64,000 bases of DNA from Mycoplasma simbae ATCC 49888 (GTDB lineage: Bacteria; Bacillota_I; Bacilli_A; Mycoplasmatales; Metamycoplasmataceae). Under the pieces are notes generated by a model. The model was not told the origin of the DNA and made no database searches. It was given only the letters and a program-made list of their open reading frames with translations. Below, in pieces: positions 32,928-41,847 of the stretch; within the stretch, counting starts at the first letter, position 1, and each line of letters opens with the position of its first letter. The position numbers and the translations under genes were made by a program. Location: assembly GCF_000702705.1 (NCBI RefSeq), contig NZ_JNJG01000009.1, positions 1 through 64,000 on the forward strand. The letters run 5' to 3'.

Positions 32928-33965
32928 TTATTCCTCATCCATGATAATTTTGGCAATTTCCAATGGGTTAACTTCGTTGAAAAAGTATTCTTGTACATTT
33001 GCTTTAGCAAAAGCTTGTGCAAGATCTTCAACAGTCATTTTAGTGCTTAAAATGTCTTGCTCAAGCTGAGTTAAATCTTTTTTGGTAAAAAAGTCTCCGC
33101 TAATTTTGAATTTAGCAATTCTTTGACCTTCAACAGCTAAAGAAAAATTGATTGTACCAATAGCTAAACGTGCATCACGGTTATATTCATAACGTGGACT
33201 TAAACCATAGTTTCAGTCTCAGTTTTTGTATTTGGTGTTAACTAATTCATCAACTTGCTCTCAGTCTTTTTCACTCATTTCATAGCGTTTTATAGTTGAT
33301 AAATCATCTGTTTTGAAAAGCTTTTTAATGAATAAATCTTTAAATTCAAAGATTGATAAATGTTTGTATTGTTCATCAAAATATTCGCTTAATGGAGCAA
33401 CACGTTGTCTAACTGATTTAACACCTTTAGCTTCTATTTTTTTACGGTTTGGATTCAAAACATCAGTCATTGCGTCGTAGTCAACATTGTATAAAAGCGA
33501 GTTGCCACCATAAATAATGTCGTCAACTAGCATCATAGCAGCACCTGAAACTTTACGGCCATCAATTGTTAAATCATTTTTGCCGCTTTGAGTTACATTT
33601 TTAGCACCTAACTCTTTTAAAATTTCAATTGTTGGTTCATAAAATTTAGCGTAGTTGCCAATAATACTTTCGTGTTCATTATAGGGAATTAAATAGCATA
33701 CATTAACTGAGTTTGAATCAATGTAAATTGCGCCACCACCAGTATTTCTACGTACAATTTCAAGGTTTTTTTCTTTTAAATATTTGAAGTTGACCTCAAC
33801 TTCAGGGTTTTGGAAATAGCCAATTTGAATGTGTGGATCAGCAACACTTGGAAACACAATTGTGTCATCAAGTTTAAGGTGCTTCATAGCTCAAATTTGA
33901 ATCGCTAGCCAATAAGCTCCATCCTTAATGTATTTGCCATTTCTAATTGGTTCTACTAAAATCAT
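32928..33965 (-). CDS. lplA: Lipoate-protein ligase A family (LplA2-like)
   Basis: A 345-residue ligase with RRNTGGGAIYIDSNSVNVCYL and SGKNDLTIDGRKVSGAAMM, the lipoate/ATP-binding and catalytic-lysine motifs of LplA. A C-terminal accessory domain follows. It attaches lipoate to a carrier lysine; the GcvH-like protein two genes upstream is the probable target. Its start overlaps the sirtuin gene by 23 nt. Four TGA codons are Trp. Confidence 0.9.
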
Positions 33966-34806
33966 TTTCTTCCTTTAATAAGCTGGCAATAGTTTCTTTA
34001 ATATCTTGAGTTCAGACTGTAGTTTTAGGTTTAAGTTCGGCTGGTAATCTATAAGATTTATTATTCATTGCTAAATAATGTGCATTTTGATATTTTTGGG
34101 TCATTTCTCAGAATGGATGTTTAATTAGCATTGGTGTAGAATAACCTACGCCAATTTCTCAAAATAAGATCTTTTTATCTTTATTTTGCTCAATAAAATA
34201 CTCATATTTTGCTTTTTCTCCAAAAAAGCGTTCATCTTCAACCATCCCTTTGCCTTTTAGTCTTTTATTAACTTCTAAGAAGTCATTGCATTCAGGACAA
34301 CGCGGAATGATATCCAAATCTACTTTCATGTTTTTTTGTTCAGCGATCATTTTACGCACCGCATCATCATTTGAATAACGGCGGTTATGGCACATTTGTG
34401 AACATTGTAGCAAGTTGTATTTACCTTGAATGTAAAAGATTTTATCTTCATCAAATTCAGCAGCTTCCAAAGCATTATCTGAGTTAGTTGTGATAATAAA
34501 ATAATTTTTATTAGCTAAAAATTCTTTAAGTTTTAAAAAGCTTTCACTTGCCGGTTGATCAAAATAGTTTAACTCCATAAATCTTGAGTGGAATGCTCAA
34601 TAATTTTGAATATTGTCAAAATGATAAACGCTGGCCTGCAGCATATCTAAAAACTTAAATTCGTCAATAAAATCCTTGAAATTTGCCTCAAAACGAGCCC
34701 CGGTATAACCAATGCCATCAGCGCTTGTCATACCTGAACCAATACCTAGAACTATTGCTTCAGCTTGTTCAATTAAATTATAAAGTTGCTTGATATTTGT
34801 TGACAT
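33943..34806 (-). CDS. Class M sirtuin (SirTM), protein ADP-ribosyltransferase type
   Basis: A 287-residue sirtuin. The NAD-binding start is GIGSGMTSADGIGYTGARF, followed by TTNSDNALE and IQGKYNLLQCS. In deacetylating sirtuins the catalytic His sits at this last place; here it reads Gln-Gly, as in class M. Cys pairs CSQMC and CPEC form the zinc site. Characterised SirTMs ADP-ribosylate lipoylated GcvH-L rather than deacetylate. It starts 1 nt after the GcvH-like gene. Four TGA codons are Trp. Confidence 0.88.
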
Positions 34807-34807
34807 A

Positions 34808-35152
34808 TTAAAAGTCTTCTAATGATGCAAAAACATCTTTGTCAATATCGCTTAAAATCATAATTCAGCTTTGTGAATCATCGTGTGAGCTAACTAATGA
34901 TGGTTTGTCTAATGCTGCTTTGTTTCATTCCACAACAGTTGCGTCTAGTGGCATTTTTAAAGTTAAAACTGCTTTAGAAGCTTCTAGCGCTAAGAATTCA
35001 TCATTTGTGTGTAATTTAGTTTTGTCTGTGTTTTTAAATTGAACATGTCCAACAGTTCCAATATCATCTTGCATTTCTGGGGTCATTCTCAAGTAGTATT
35101 GGTCTTTTCCTTCGATTTTTTCAATAATTAAGTATTTAATAATCTTTTTCAT
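34808..35152 (-). CDS. GcvH-like lipoyl carrier protein (GcvH-L)
   Basis: A 114-residue lipoyl-domain protein. The lipoylation site is K60 in LEASKAVLTLKMP. In SirTM operons the carrier is first lipoylated by LplA2, then ADP-ribosylated by the sirtuin. No glycine cleavage genes P or T are in the window, so a role in glycine cleavage is unlikely. It overlaps the preceding gene by 17 nt; the ATG with MKKIIKYL matches the family start. Confidence 0.9.
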
Positions 35153-36137
35153 TTTGATCTCCGTTTCTATTTTTAAAATATTGAGCAACAAGTTTTAAAG
35201 CCCTTTTGCGATCACTTAAATTTTGCATTGTTGGCAGCACCATTAAGTGATCAACTTTTAACTGTGTGCATAAATCATCTAGCATTTTTACATCCTCAAC
35301 TGAACTCAATTTGAACACATTGCGGTAAAACTTATCAAAAAGTTTTTTGCTATCTTCATCGAAGACATACTGGTCTAATATTGCTTTTGTTGGATAAAAC
35401 TCAAAGGCGTTAAAGTTGTGTCTAAATAGAGCCAATAATTTTGCGTTTAGGTCTATAGATTCAGTATTTTCGCCTGAAACAACGTTAACGCTTAAACCAA
35501 TATCTGTAGGCTCATAGCCCCAAATTTTTTTGTATGTGTCGATGTAGGTGTTTATAACAGCAGATGCATAAATTTTTGATGGATTTAAAAATCAACCATA
35601 ATTTATTTTGAATCCATTTTGTGCAGCAAAAATTGCACTTTCTTCAGATGTGATAAGCATCACTGGCGTAAAAGCTTTGTTAATGTGAGGATTAACTTTT
35701 AAGAAATTACGCTCTGTTTTAGAAGTATATGTAACAACCTCAAGCAATTTTTGATAATAAGAATTGCTATCTTGAACAGTATTGAACAAAGTTTTAACCT
35801 TTTCAGTTCCTGCGTTGCTCCCAAATCCAAAGATAAATCTGTTAGGGTGCAATAAATTCAGTGTATTTATTTGCTCAGCAACATTGAATGAAGGATAATG
35901 CTTTAACATTATTCCACCACAACCAAGTTTAATTGAATCTGTTTTGTTTGCTAAATGATTTAGAAGGATAAGCGGACTAGATATCACTAGCGAACCAACA
36001 TCGTGTTGCTCGCTGATTCAGAATGAATAATAATTTAGATCCTGGGCATATTTGCACAATTCTAAAACATCGTTATATGTTTTTGAATTGTCTTGACTAT
36101 AATCAAATAACCCATGCTCTAGTACACTTATCTTCAT
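35136..36137 (-). CDS. Luciferase-like monooxygenase family oxidoreductase
   Basis: A 333-residue flavin-dependent TIM-barrel protein of the bacterial luciferase/alkanal monooxygenase type. SFWISEQHDVGSL, GCGGIMLKHYPSFNVAEQ and PNRFIFGFGSNAGTE match conserved strands of the family. Such LLM oxidoreductases co-occur with SirTM operons. It is the first gene, with a -10 box 7 nt before its ATG and no Shine-Dalgarno. Two TGA codons are Trp. Confidence 0.85.
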
Positions 36138-36144
36138 GCTTAAA

Positions 36145-36150
36145 ATTATA
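36145..36150 (-). promoter_or_regulatory. -10 box of the sirtuin operon
   Basis: Perfect TATAAT on the minus strand with 7 nt to the ATG at 36137; the operon message is probably leaderless. Confidence 0.6.
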
Positions 36151-36337
36151 AATTATTGACAAATTAAGTTCATTTTTTTGTTTGTCAATATGCAAAAATT
36201 GGAAACAATTCCAAATATTGCCTAAATTAGCAATTTATGAGTATTTCATACACGTTTTTTGTATAAAAATCAAAAAATTATTCGCTTACTTAAATATCAT
36301 GTTTTAGGTAATTTAACAAAAAATTTTGTATGAAGAC

Positions 36338-36364
36338 AAAAAAACAAGGCGTTTAAGCCTTGTT
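36338..36364 (-). terminator. Terminator of pyrG
   Basis: Eight-base arms (36343-36350 and 36357-36364), then T7 on the minus strand. Confidence 0.8.
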
Positions 36365-36373
36365 GATATTAAA

Positions 36374-37993
36374 TTATTTTTTATTTTTGTTGTTTCAGGT
36401 TGCTTCTAAAAACTTGTCAAAAAGAGGGTTAGATTTGATTACACGAGTGGTAAATTCTGGGTGGTATTGAACACCTAAATAGAATGGGTGATTTTTAACT
36501 TCGCAAATTTCAGCCACTTTTAATTCTGGGTGAATACCTGAGAAAACAAATTCATCATCTTCAAGAGATTTACGGTATTTATCTGCAATTTCATATCTGT
36601 GTCTGTGACGTTCGTAAATTACATCACTACCATAAATTTGCTCCGCCAAAGTTCCTGGTAATGCTTGAACTTTATCCTCACCTAAACGTAAAGTTCCACC
36701 TAAATTCATTGTTTCGCCATTTTCGTAGAATGGAGTTAAAACAAATTCTTGCTTAATGCCTTTGACTTCAAACTCTTTACTTGTTGCGTTTTCAATACCT
36801 TGTCTACGTGCTTGAGCAACTGACATAGCTTGAAAACCTAAACAAATACCTAAAGTAGGGATTTTATGTGTTCTTGTGTATTCAGCAGTTTCAACTTTTG
36901 AATAAAAGCCACGTACACCAAAGCCGGGTAGAATCATTACACCGTCATAACCAGCCAGTTTTTCATCAATATTTTTAGGAGTTATATCGCTAGAATCAAT
37001 TAATGTGTAGTTTAAATCAATATTTTGGTGAGCTGCAGCTATTTTTAAAGATGAAATGATTGATAAGTATGCATCTTCTAAGCCAGTATACTTACCAACA
37101 AGCAATAAATTAAGTGGTTTTTCGCGTTTAGCTAGATATTTTTTGGTAAATTCGTTTCATGTTTTATTTGCATTTGGATCGATTTCTTTTTCAATTCCAA
37201 AGTGCTCGTAAATAATTTTTACAATTCCACTTTTTTCTAAAAATAGTGGAATTTCGTAAATGTTAGCCTTGTCAGGAATGTTAATAACATTTTCTGGTTT
37301 AATGAAAGCGTTTTCGCTGACTTTTTTAATAATTGAGCTTTCAATCCCTTCTTGTGAACGAAGTAATAATAAATGCGGGTTGATACCAAATGAACGCAAT
37401 GAAGATATTGAAACCTGGCTAGGTTTAGATTTGTATTCTTTAGAAGCTGATAAATAAGGGATAAACGCTAAGTGCGAAAACATTACATTTTTAGGGTATA
37501 AACTTGCAAATTTACTGATCGCATAAATGTAAGGGTTTGACTCAAGGTCACAAACAGTTCCCCCGATTTCAATTAGCATAAAATCAGGTTGTTTTTTATC
37601 TGCTAAAGACAAAATAATGTCAATGATTTCATCGATAACGTGTGGCACAATTTGCACGGTTTTTCCATGATAATCACCTCTACGTTCTTTTTCAAAAATA
37701 CGGGTAAAAATTCTTCCTGTTGTAAAGTTTGATTCTTTGGTAAGTTTTACGTCAATAAAACGCTCATAGTGGCCTAAGTCAAGGTCAGTTTCGCCTCCGT
37801 CGCTAGTTACATAAACTTCACCGTGTTCAATTGGGTTCATAACCCCTGGATCAATGTTTAAATATGGGTCTAGCTTAAGCACAAAAATGTCAAATCCTTG
37901 AGCTTTTAATAAATTACCAACGCTAGCGGCAGTTACACCTTTTCCAAGTCCACTTAAAACACCACCGGTTGTAAAAATAAATTTAGTTTTCAT
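36374..37993 (-). CDS. pyrG: CTP synthase
   Basis: A 539-residue enzyme that aminates UTP to CTP using glutamine. The synthetase domain starts FIFTTGGVLSGLGKG (P-loop) and holds LDPYLNIDPGVMNPIEHGEV. The class I amidotransferase domain has the nucleophile in LGICLGFQAM and the His-Glu pair in QYHPEF. Two TGA codons are Trp: one joins the domains and one lies near the C-terminus. Ribosome site CAGGAGGCGT. Monocistronic. Confidence 0.97.
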
Positions 37994-38065
37994 ACGCCTC
38001 CTGACAAATAATTAAAGTTATGTTGTAATTTTACAAAAAATATTGCTTTTTGTATATAAAAAGCA

Positions 38066-38090
38066 ATAAAAAAAGCCCGATTGGGCGATT
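38066..38090 (-). terminator. Terminator of the tRNA operon
   Basis: GCCC/GGGC stem (38075-38078 and 38083-38086) followed by T7 on the minus strand. A further 10-bp hairpin (38042-38051 with 38058-38067) lies just downstream. Confidence 0.75.
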
Positions 38091-38101
38091 TAACAATCAT
38101 A

Positions 38102-38177
38102 TGGTGGCTCCGGCAGGAATCGAACCAGCGACACACGGAGCTTCAATCCGTTGCTCTACCTACTGAGCTACAGAGCC
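38102..38177 (-). tRNA. tRNA-Phe (GAA)
   Basis: 76 nt with full cloverleaf and encoded CCA; anticodon loop TTGAAGC. Last tRNA of the cluster. Confidence 0.95.
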
Positions 38178-38178
38178 A

Positions 38179-38254
38179 TGGCGGTCCAGACGGGAATCGA
38201 ACCCGCGATCTTCTCCGTGACAGGGAGACGTATTAACCACTTTACCACTGAACC
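38179..38254 (-). tRNA. tRNA-Asp (GTC)
   Basis: 76 nt, encoded CCA; anticodon loop CTGTCAC; discriminator G as expected for Asp. Confidence 0.95.
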
Positions 38255-38257
38255 AAT

Positions 38258-38334
38258 TGGTGGCGGAGGTTGGACTTGAACCAACGACCTCAGGGTTATG
38301 AGCCCTGCGAGATACCGAGCTTCTCCACTCCGCG
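38258..38334 (-). tRNA. Initiator tRNA-fMet (CAT)
   Basis: 77 nt, encoded CCA. Three consecutive G-C pairs flank the CTCATAA loop and a purine occupies position 11, both initiator marks. The first acceptor pair is unpaired but reads C1-C72 rather than the usual C1-A72. Confidence 0.92.
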
Positions 38335-38368
38335 ATATGGATTTAAATAGGTGCCTTTGCTAGGCAAA

Positions 38369-38461
38369 TGGCGGGTGATGAGGGATTCGAACCCCCGCGG
38401 GCCGTGAAGCCCCTGCTAGTTTTCAAGACTAGTCCCTTCAGCCGGACTTGGGTAATCACCC
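38369..38461 (-). tRNA. tRNA-Ser (TGA)
   Basis: 93 nt with the long variable arm typical of Ser; anticodon loop CTTGAAA; encoded CCA. A 34-nt spacer precedes the next tRNA. Confidence 0.95.
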
Positions 38462-38462
38462 G

Positions 38463-38538
38463 TGGTGGACCTAACTGGATTCGAACCGGTAACCGACCGG
38501 TTATGAGCCGGTTGCTCTAACCGTTGAGCTATAGGTCC
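38463..38538 (-). tRNA. tRNA-Ile2 (CAT, lysidine-modified)
   Basis: 76 nt, anticodon CAT, loop CTCATAA. The acceptor start GGACCTATAGCTCA matches bacterial tRNA-Ile2, whose C34 TilS converts to lysidine to read AUA, not elongator Met. Encoded CCA. Confidence 0.82.
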
Positions 38539-38559
38539 ATAACAGTTAGATTTCCATAT

Positions 38560-38636
38560 TGGTAGCGTCGAAGAGAGTCGAACTCTTGACCTTCCGGGTA
38601 TGAACCGGACGCTCTAACCAACTGAGCTACAACGCC
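38560..38636 (-). tRNA. Elongator tRNA-Met (CAT)
   Basis: 77 nt, anticodon loop TTCATAC, as in the Bacillus elongator; encoded CCA. Confidence 0.88.
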
Positions 38637-38640
38637 ATAA

Positions 38641-38717
38641 TGGTGGAGGATATGGGATTCGAACCCACCACCCCCTGCGTGCAAGGCAGGTGCTCTAGCC
38701 AAATGAGCTAATCCCCC
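38641..38717 (-). tRNA. tRNA-Ala (TGC)
   Basis: 77 nt, anticodon loop CTTGCAC, encoded CCA. Confidence 0.95.
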
Positions 38718-38719
38718 AA

Positions 38720-38796
38720 TGGTGAAGAAGACAGGATTTGAACCTGCGACCACTTGGTCCCAAACCAAGCGCTCTACCAAGCTGAGCTACTTCTCC
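38720..38796 (-). tRNA. tRNA-Pro (TGG)
   Basis: 77 nt, anticodon loop TTTGGGA, encoded CCA. First tRNA of the cluster; the transcribed order Pro-Ala-Met-Ile2-Ser-fMet-Asp-Phe matches part of a large Bacillus rRNA-associated tRNA cluster. Confidence 0.95.
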
Positions 38797-38824
38797 GCTT
38801 GTCTTTTGTGCTAAAAGCAAGATT

Positions 38825-38830
38825 ATTATA
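38825..38830 (-). promoter_or_regulatory. Extended -10 box of the tRNA operon
   Basis: TGTTATAAT on the minus strand with a TTGCAC -35-like box 15 nt upstream; start expected near 38818. Confidence 0.6.
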
Positions 38831-38952
38831 ACACATAAAAACGAAGTGCAAAATTTTTTAAAACTTTTTTTGTTAATGCGCCTACCTTATTTATTAATGA
38901 TATTTAAGCAGGAATGTAATAAAATATTTGCAATAGAATTATGGAGTAAATT

Positions 38953-39999
38953 ATGAAAAAACAAATTAAATTATCAGATATTTTATTTAATGAATTCAAA
39001 CGTGATTTAAGCATTGAACAAACACAATTGCTTAAATATTTACAAATTGATAATATTGCTGAATTAAATCCAGTATGTTTGTTTAGAATTATTAATCAAA
39101 ATACTGGTGAAGAAATAGTTGCAAAAATCAAAAAAATAGATCAAAACGTTAGTTTTATTGAGCAAAAACTAAGCATTAATGATTTTGATACATTTGTTTT
39201 TGATATGGACGGTACATTACTAGATCAAAACAAAAATATAGTGCCGGCTAACTTAGAAATGCTAAATAAATTAGCTAAAATGGGTAAAAATATTTGTATC
39301 GCTACTGGTAGAGCCATTTTTATGCTAGATAATTATTTAGATAAAATTCCTTACAATAAACCATTTTTATGTGCTAATGGTGGTATGGTATATGACCACA
39401 AAAGCATGCAAATGATTTCCAACTTCAATATTAAACATGAAGATGCATACTTATTAATGGATAAGTGTGAAGAATTAAATCTTGGTTATTATGTATTTTG
39501 AAGCAACGGATTGGTGGGAGTTAATGTTGAAAATTCTGTAGATTTTAAAACTAGAGATTATTCAAAAATGATGAAACCAGAATTTTGAAAACTTAATCCC
39601 GGCAGATCGTTTTTGGATGATAAAAAAATATGCAAAATTTTAGTAACTTTTGATGCACATCAAGTCGATGACATAGCAAAATTTGCTGAGTATGTTAAAA
39701 ACTTTAAATCACTAATTGGGGTACAAACACAAAAAAACTTTTTCGATGTTGGTGAACCAAGCTCAAAAGCTTTAGCCTTAGTGTCAATTAGCAAAGATTA
39801 TGATATTGATCTTACTAAAACTGTTGCTTTTGGTGATGCTAATAACGATGCACCTACTTTTGAAGTAGCAGCTCTATCGTGTGCTCCGTTAAACTCAATG
39901 GAAAATGCTTTGAATGGTGCTACATTTGTTTCACAAAAAACATCAAATGAAGACTGAATTGCAGATTTTATTGAAATGCAATTAATAAACAAAAAGTAA
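38953..39999 (+). CDS. HAD-superfamily Cof-type phosphatase with N-terminal extension
   Basis: A 348-residue hydrolase. Motif I is FVFDMDGTLLD, motif II lies in ICIATGRA and motif IV in VAFGDANNDAP, the Cof/YidA subfamily that dephosphorylates small sugar or nucleotide phosphates. About 75 residues before motif I are extra; they look globular and have no recognised domain. Three TGA codons are Trp. Ribosome site GGAG. Monocistronic. Confidence 0.88.
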
Positions 40000-40025
40000 T
40001 TTTTCAATAAATTTTGTTTTAAAAA

Positions 40026-40063
40026 AATCAAAAAATTAACATTTTTCAGATGTTAATTTTTTG
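40026..40063. terminator. Bidirectional terminator
   Basis: Twelve-base arms (40031-40042 and 40050-40061), A-rich before and T-rich after; it serves the HAD gene and possibly the decayed lipoprotein gene opposite. Confidence 0.75.
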
Positions 40064-40161
40064 TTAGATTTATTTAATGCATCATCTTAATGCTGTACAA
40101 AATAATTTTTGACATTTAAACATTAATACCGTATCTTTATTTGTGTAGCAAAACGTATAAA

Positions 40162-41360
40162 TTAATTTGTTGTTACAACAGGAGTTCTTCAACCCTCATG
40201 AGGTTTTAATGGATCTTGACTAATTATTTCAGCTCATCCATGTTTACTCTCAGATCAGAAGGATTTTGAGTTTATTAGCAATGTTTGGCTATTTAATTTA
40301 TACAAATCATTGAAAAATGATCAATTATTTTTAAACTCATTATATAAATCTAGTTTATATTTATAAGATTCGTGATTAGCAAAATCGACAAAAACGGCAA
40401 CTTTTTGATTTTTATATTGCGAAACTAAACTTGAAATATCTATTCTTATATTAGAGTTTATTTGCTCATTATCAGAAACGGTTTTTAGGGTTGTTTTTTT
40501 AATTAAGAAAAATCTTATAAAATTGATTCCACTGAGAGTTTGAATATCGTAGTCAACTAAATATTCGTTGATATCAAAATTACCTTTTACATTAATATCT
40601 ACAAACGTTGCTACTGAGTTATCATCTAATTTACTGCTTTCATTTGGGTTGTTTCAGTTGAAATATAATTTATTTATATTCACACTTACAAGCCTATTAT
40701 TTTTTACATACTTATTTGTTGAAGAAAAGTTGTTGTTAAGTATGCGCGAGCGTAAATCTGAGGCATTAAAATCATCATTAGCTAACATTTTTTGGGGATC
40801 ATATGGAATATTAATATTTTCTAGTTTGCTCATCAATGCAAATTTAGATAAATTTTTGAAATCATTATAGCTAGAATTATTTGTTGGATTTGATTTAATT
40901 TTATCAATGATTTCGGGTATTTTTTGGTCTAATAATGTAATTTCAACAGGATGATTTTTATATAGATCGTCAAATATTTCTTTCTTAATTTTTGGATTTA
41001 TTATTCAAGCGGAAAGCTCCGAAATATTATTACTTTTTTAAACATTTGTTGATCTAAATAAATACTTTTTAGCAAATCATTGAAAGGTTGCACTTCATTA
41101 TCACTATGACTTACATATAAAATATCATAAATTCTATCCCTTAGCAATCTCATTTGTTGGTTATTCAATTCCCCTTGCAACACATCAACCAAAAGTTTGA
41201 TGTCTACCGCATCACTAATAGGTCTAGCGCCCTCACTTATATGCAGTTTGGTCTTAATTAAATCAGTTGCTTTTTAATGATTATTTGAACAAGAAACTAC
41301 AGAAGAAGTAATAAATAATGCTGGCGTAGATATCAATAATGCATTTTTAACTATTTTCAT
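40162..41360 (-). pseudogene. Decayed lipoprotein gene
   Basis: ATG 41360 opens a lipoprotein signal peptide (ending SSVVSC, Cys24), but a TAA ends it at codon 29 (41274-41276). The frame then runs on to about 41036, where an A6 tract breaks it again. One extra A there would join it to the next long frame, which continues to TAA at 40162 through six TGA-Trp codons. About 400 codons of a surface lipoprotein are therefore recognisable, with one nonsense mutation and one frameshift. I recognise no family. Confidence 0.65.
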
Positions 41361-41684
41361 TTGCTACCTCATCAAAAGTTGAGACAAGTTCTCAATTATG
41401 GTTATTTATTACGTATTTTTTGTATATTTGTCTTAGTTTCGAAATGTATTTCAGATATGGTTGAATTCGTGGGTGATTTTTGATTATTGAATTAATTGAT
41501 GTGTATTGCGATAATTCAAGATAATCAGAGCTTAAGTAAAATATATAATTTAACAATACATCTAAATAATATTTTAATTCTGATAGACTAATCTCAAAAT
41601 TGTAATCCGATCCATTTGAACTATTATTTATATCAAATCTTAATTGTTCAACCTCAGTATGTTTTGTGCTACTTATTTTTTCAT
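41347..41684 (-). pseudogene. Small gene knocked out of frame after three codons
   Basis: A promoter (41709-41714) and an AAGGAG ribosome site lead to an ATG at 41684 that reads M-K-K-stop. One extra A in the A6 run right after the ATG would open about 110 codons to TAA at 41347. The encoded helical, charged protein (including SELKYYLDVLLNYIFYLSS) has no signal peptide. Its end overlaps the start of the decayed lipoprotein gene. It is either a pseudogene or a slippage-controlled gene in the OFF state. Confidence 0.5.
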
Positions 41685-41708
41685 ATACTATCTCCTTATA
41701 TAGCAAAA

Positions 41709-41714
41709 ATTATA
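41709..41714 (-). promoter_or_regulatory. -10 box of the decayed two-gene unit
   Basis: Perfect TATAAT on the minus strand, about 24 nt before the ATG at 41684; transcription start near 41702. Confidence 0.5.
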
Positions 41715-41793
41715 CTCCCGCCAAAAATAGCTAAAAATTTTTGTGGAAGTGTTCCACATTTTGACTTTTTGCCTTATAAATAAGCTTTTCAAT

Positions 41794-41827
41794 AAAAAAA
41801 CTAGCCTGTTGAAATAGCTAGTTTTTT
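41794..41827 (-). terminator. Terminator of the GH84 gene
   Basis: Eleven-base arms (41795-41805 and 41817-41827), T-rich on the minus strand, after the stop of the large glycosidase gene. Confidence 0.8.
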
Positions 41828-41847
41828 AAAAATATTTGGTTAATTTA

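Noticed and set aside
34925-35191. GcvH-like protein starting at 35191
   Set aside because: The added residues lie in the end of the upstream gene; the ATG at 35152 gives the family's normal N-terminus.
38529-38780. 83-codon ORF across the tRNA cluster
   Set aside because: It spans three tRNA genes with clear cloverleaves; it reflects tRNA sequence, not a protein.
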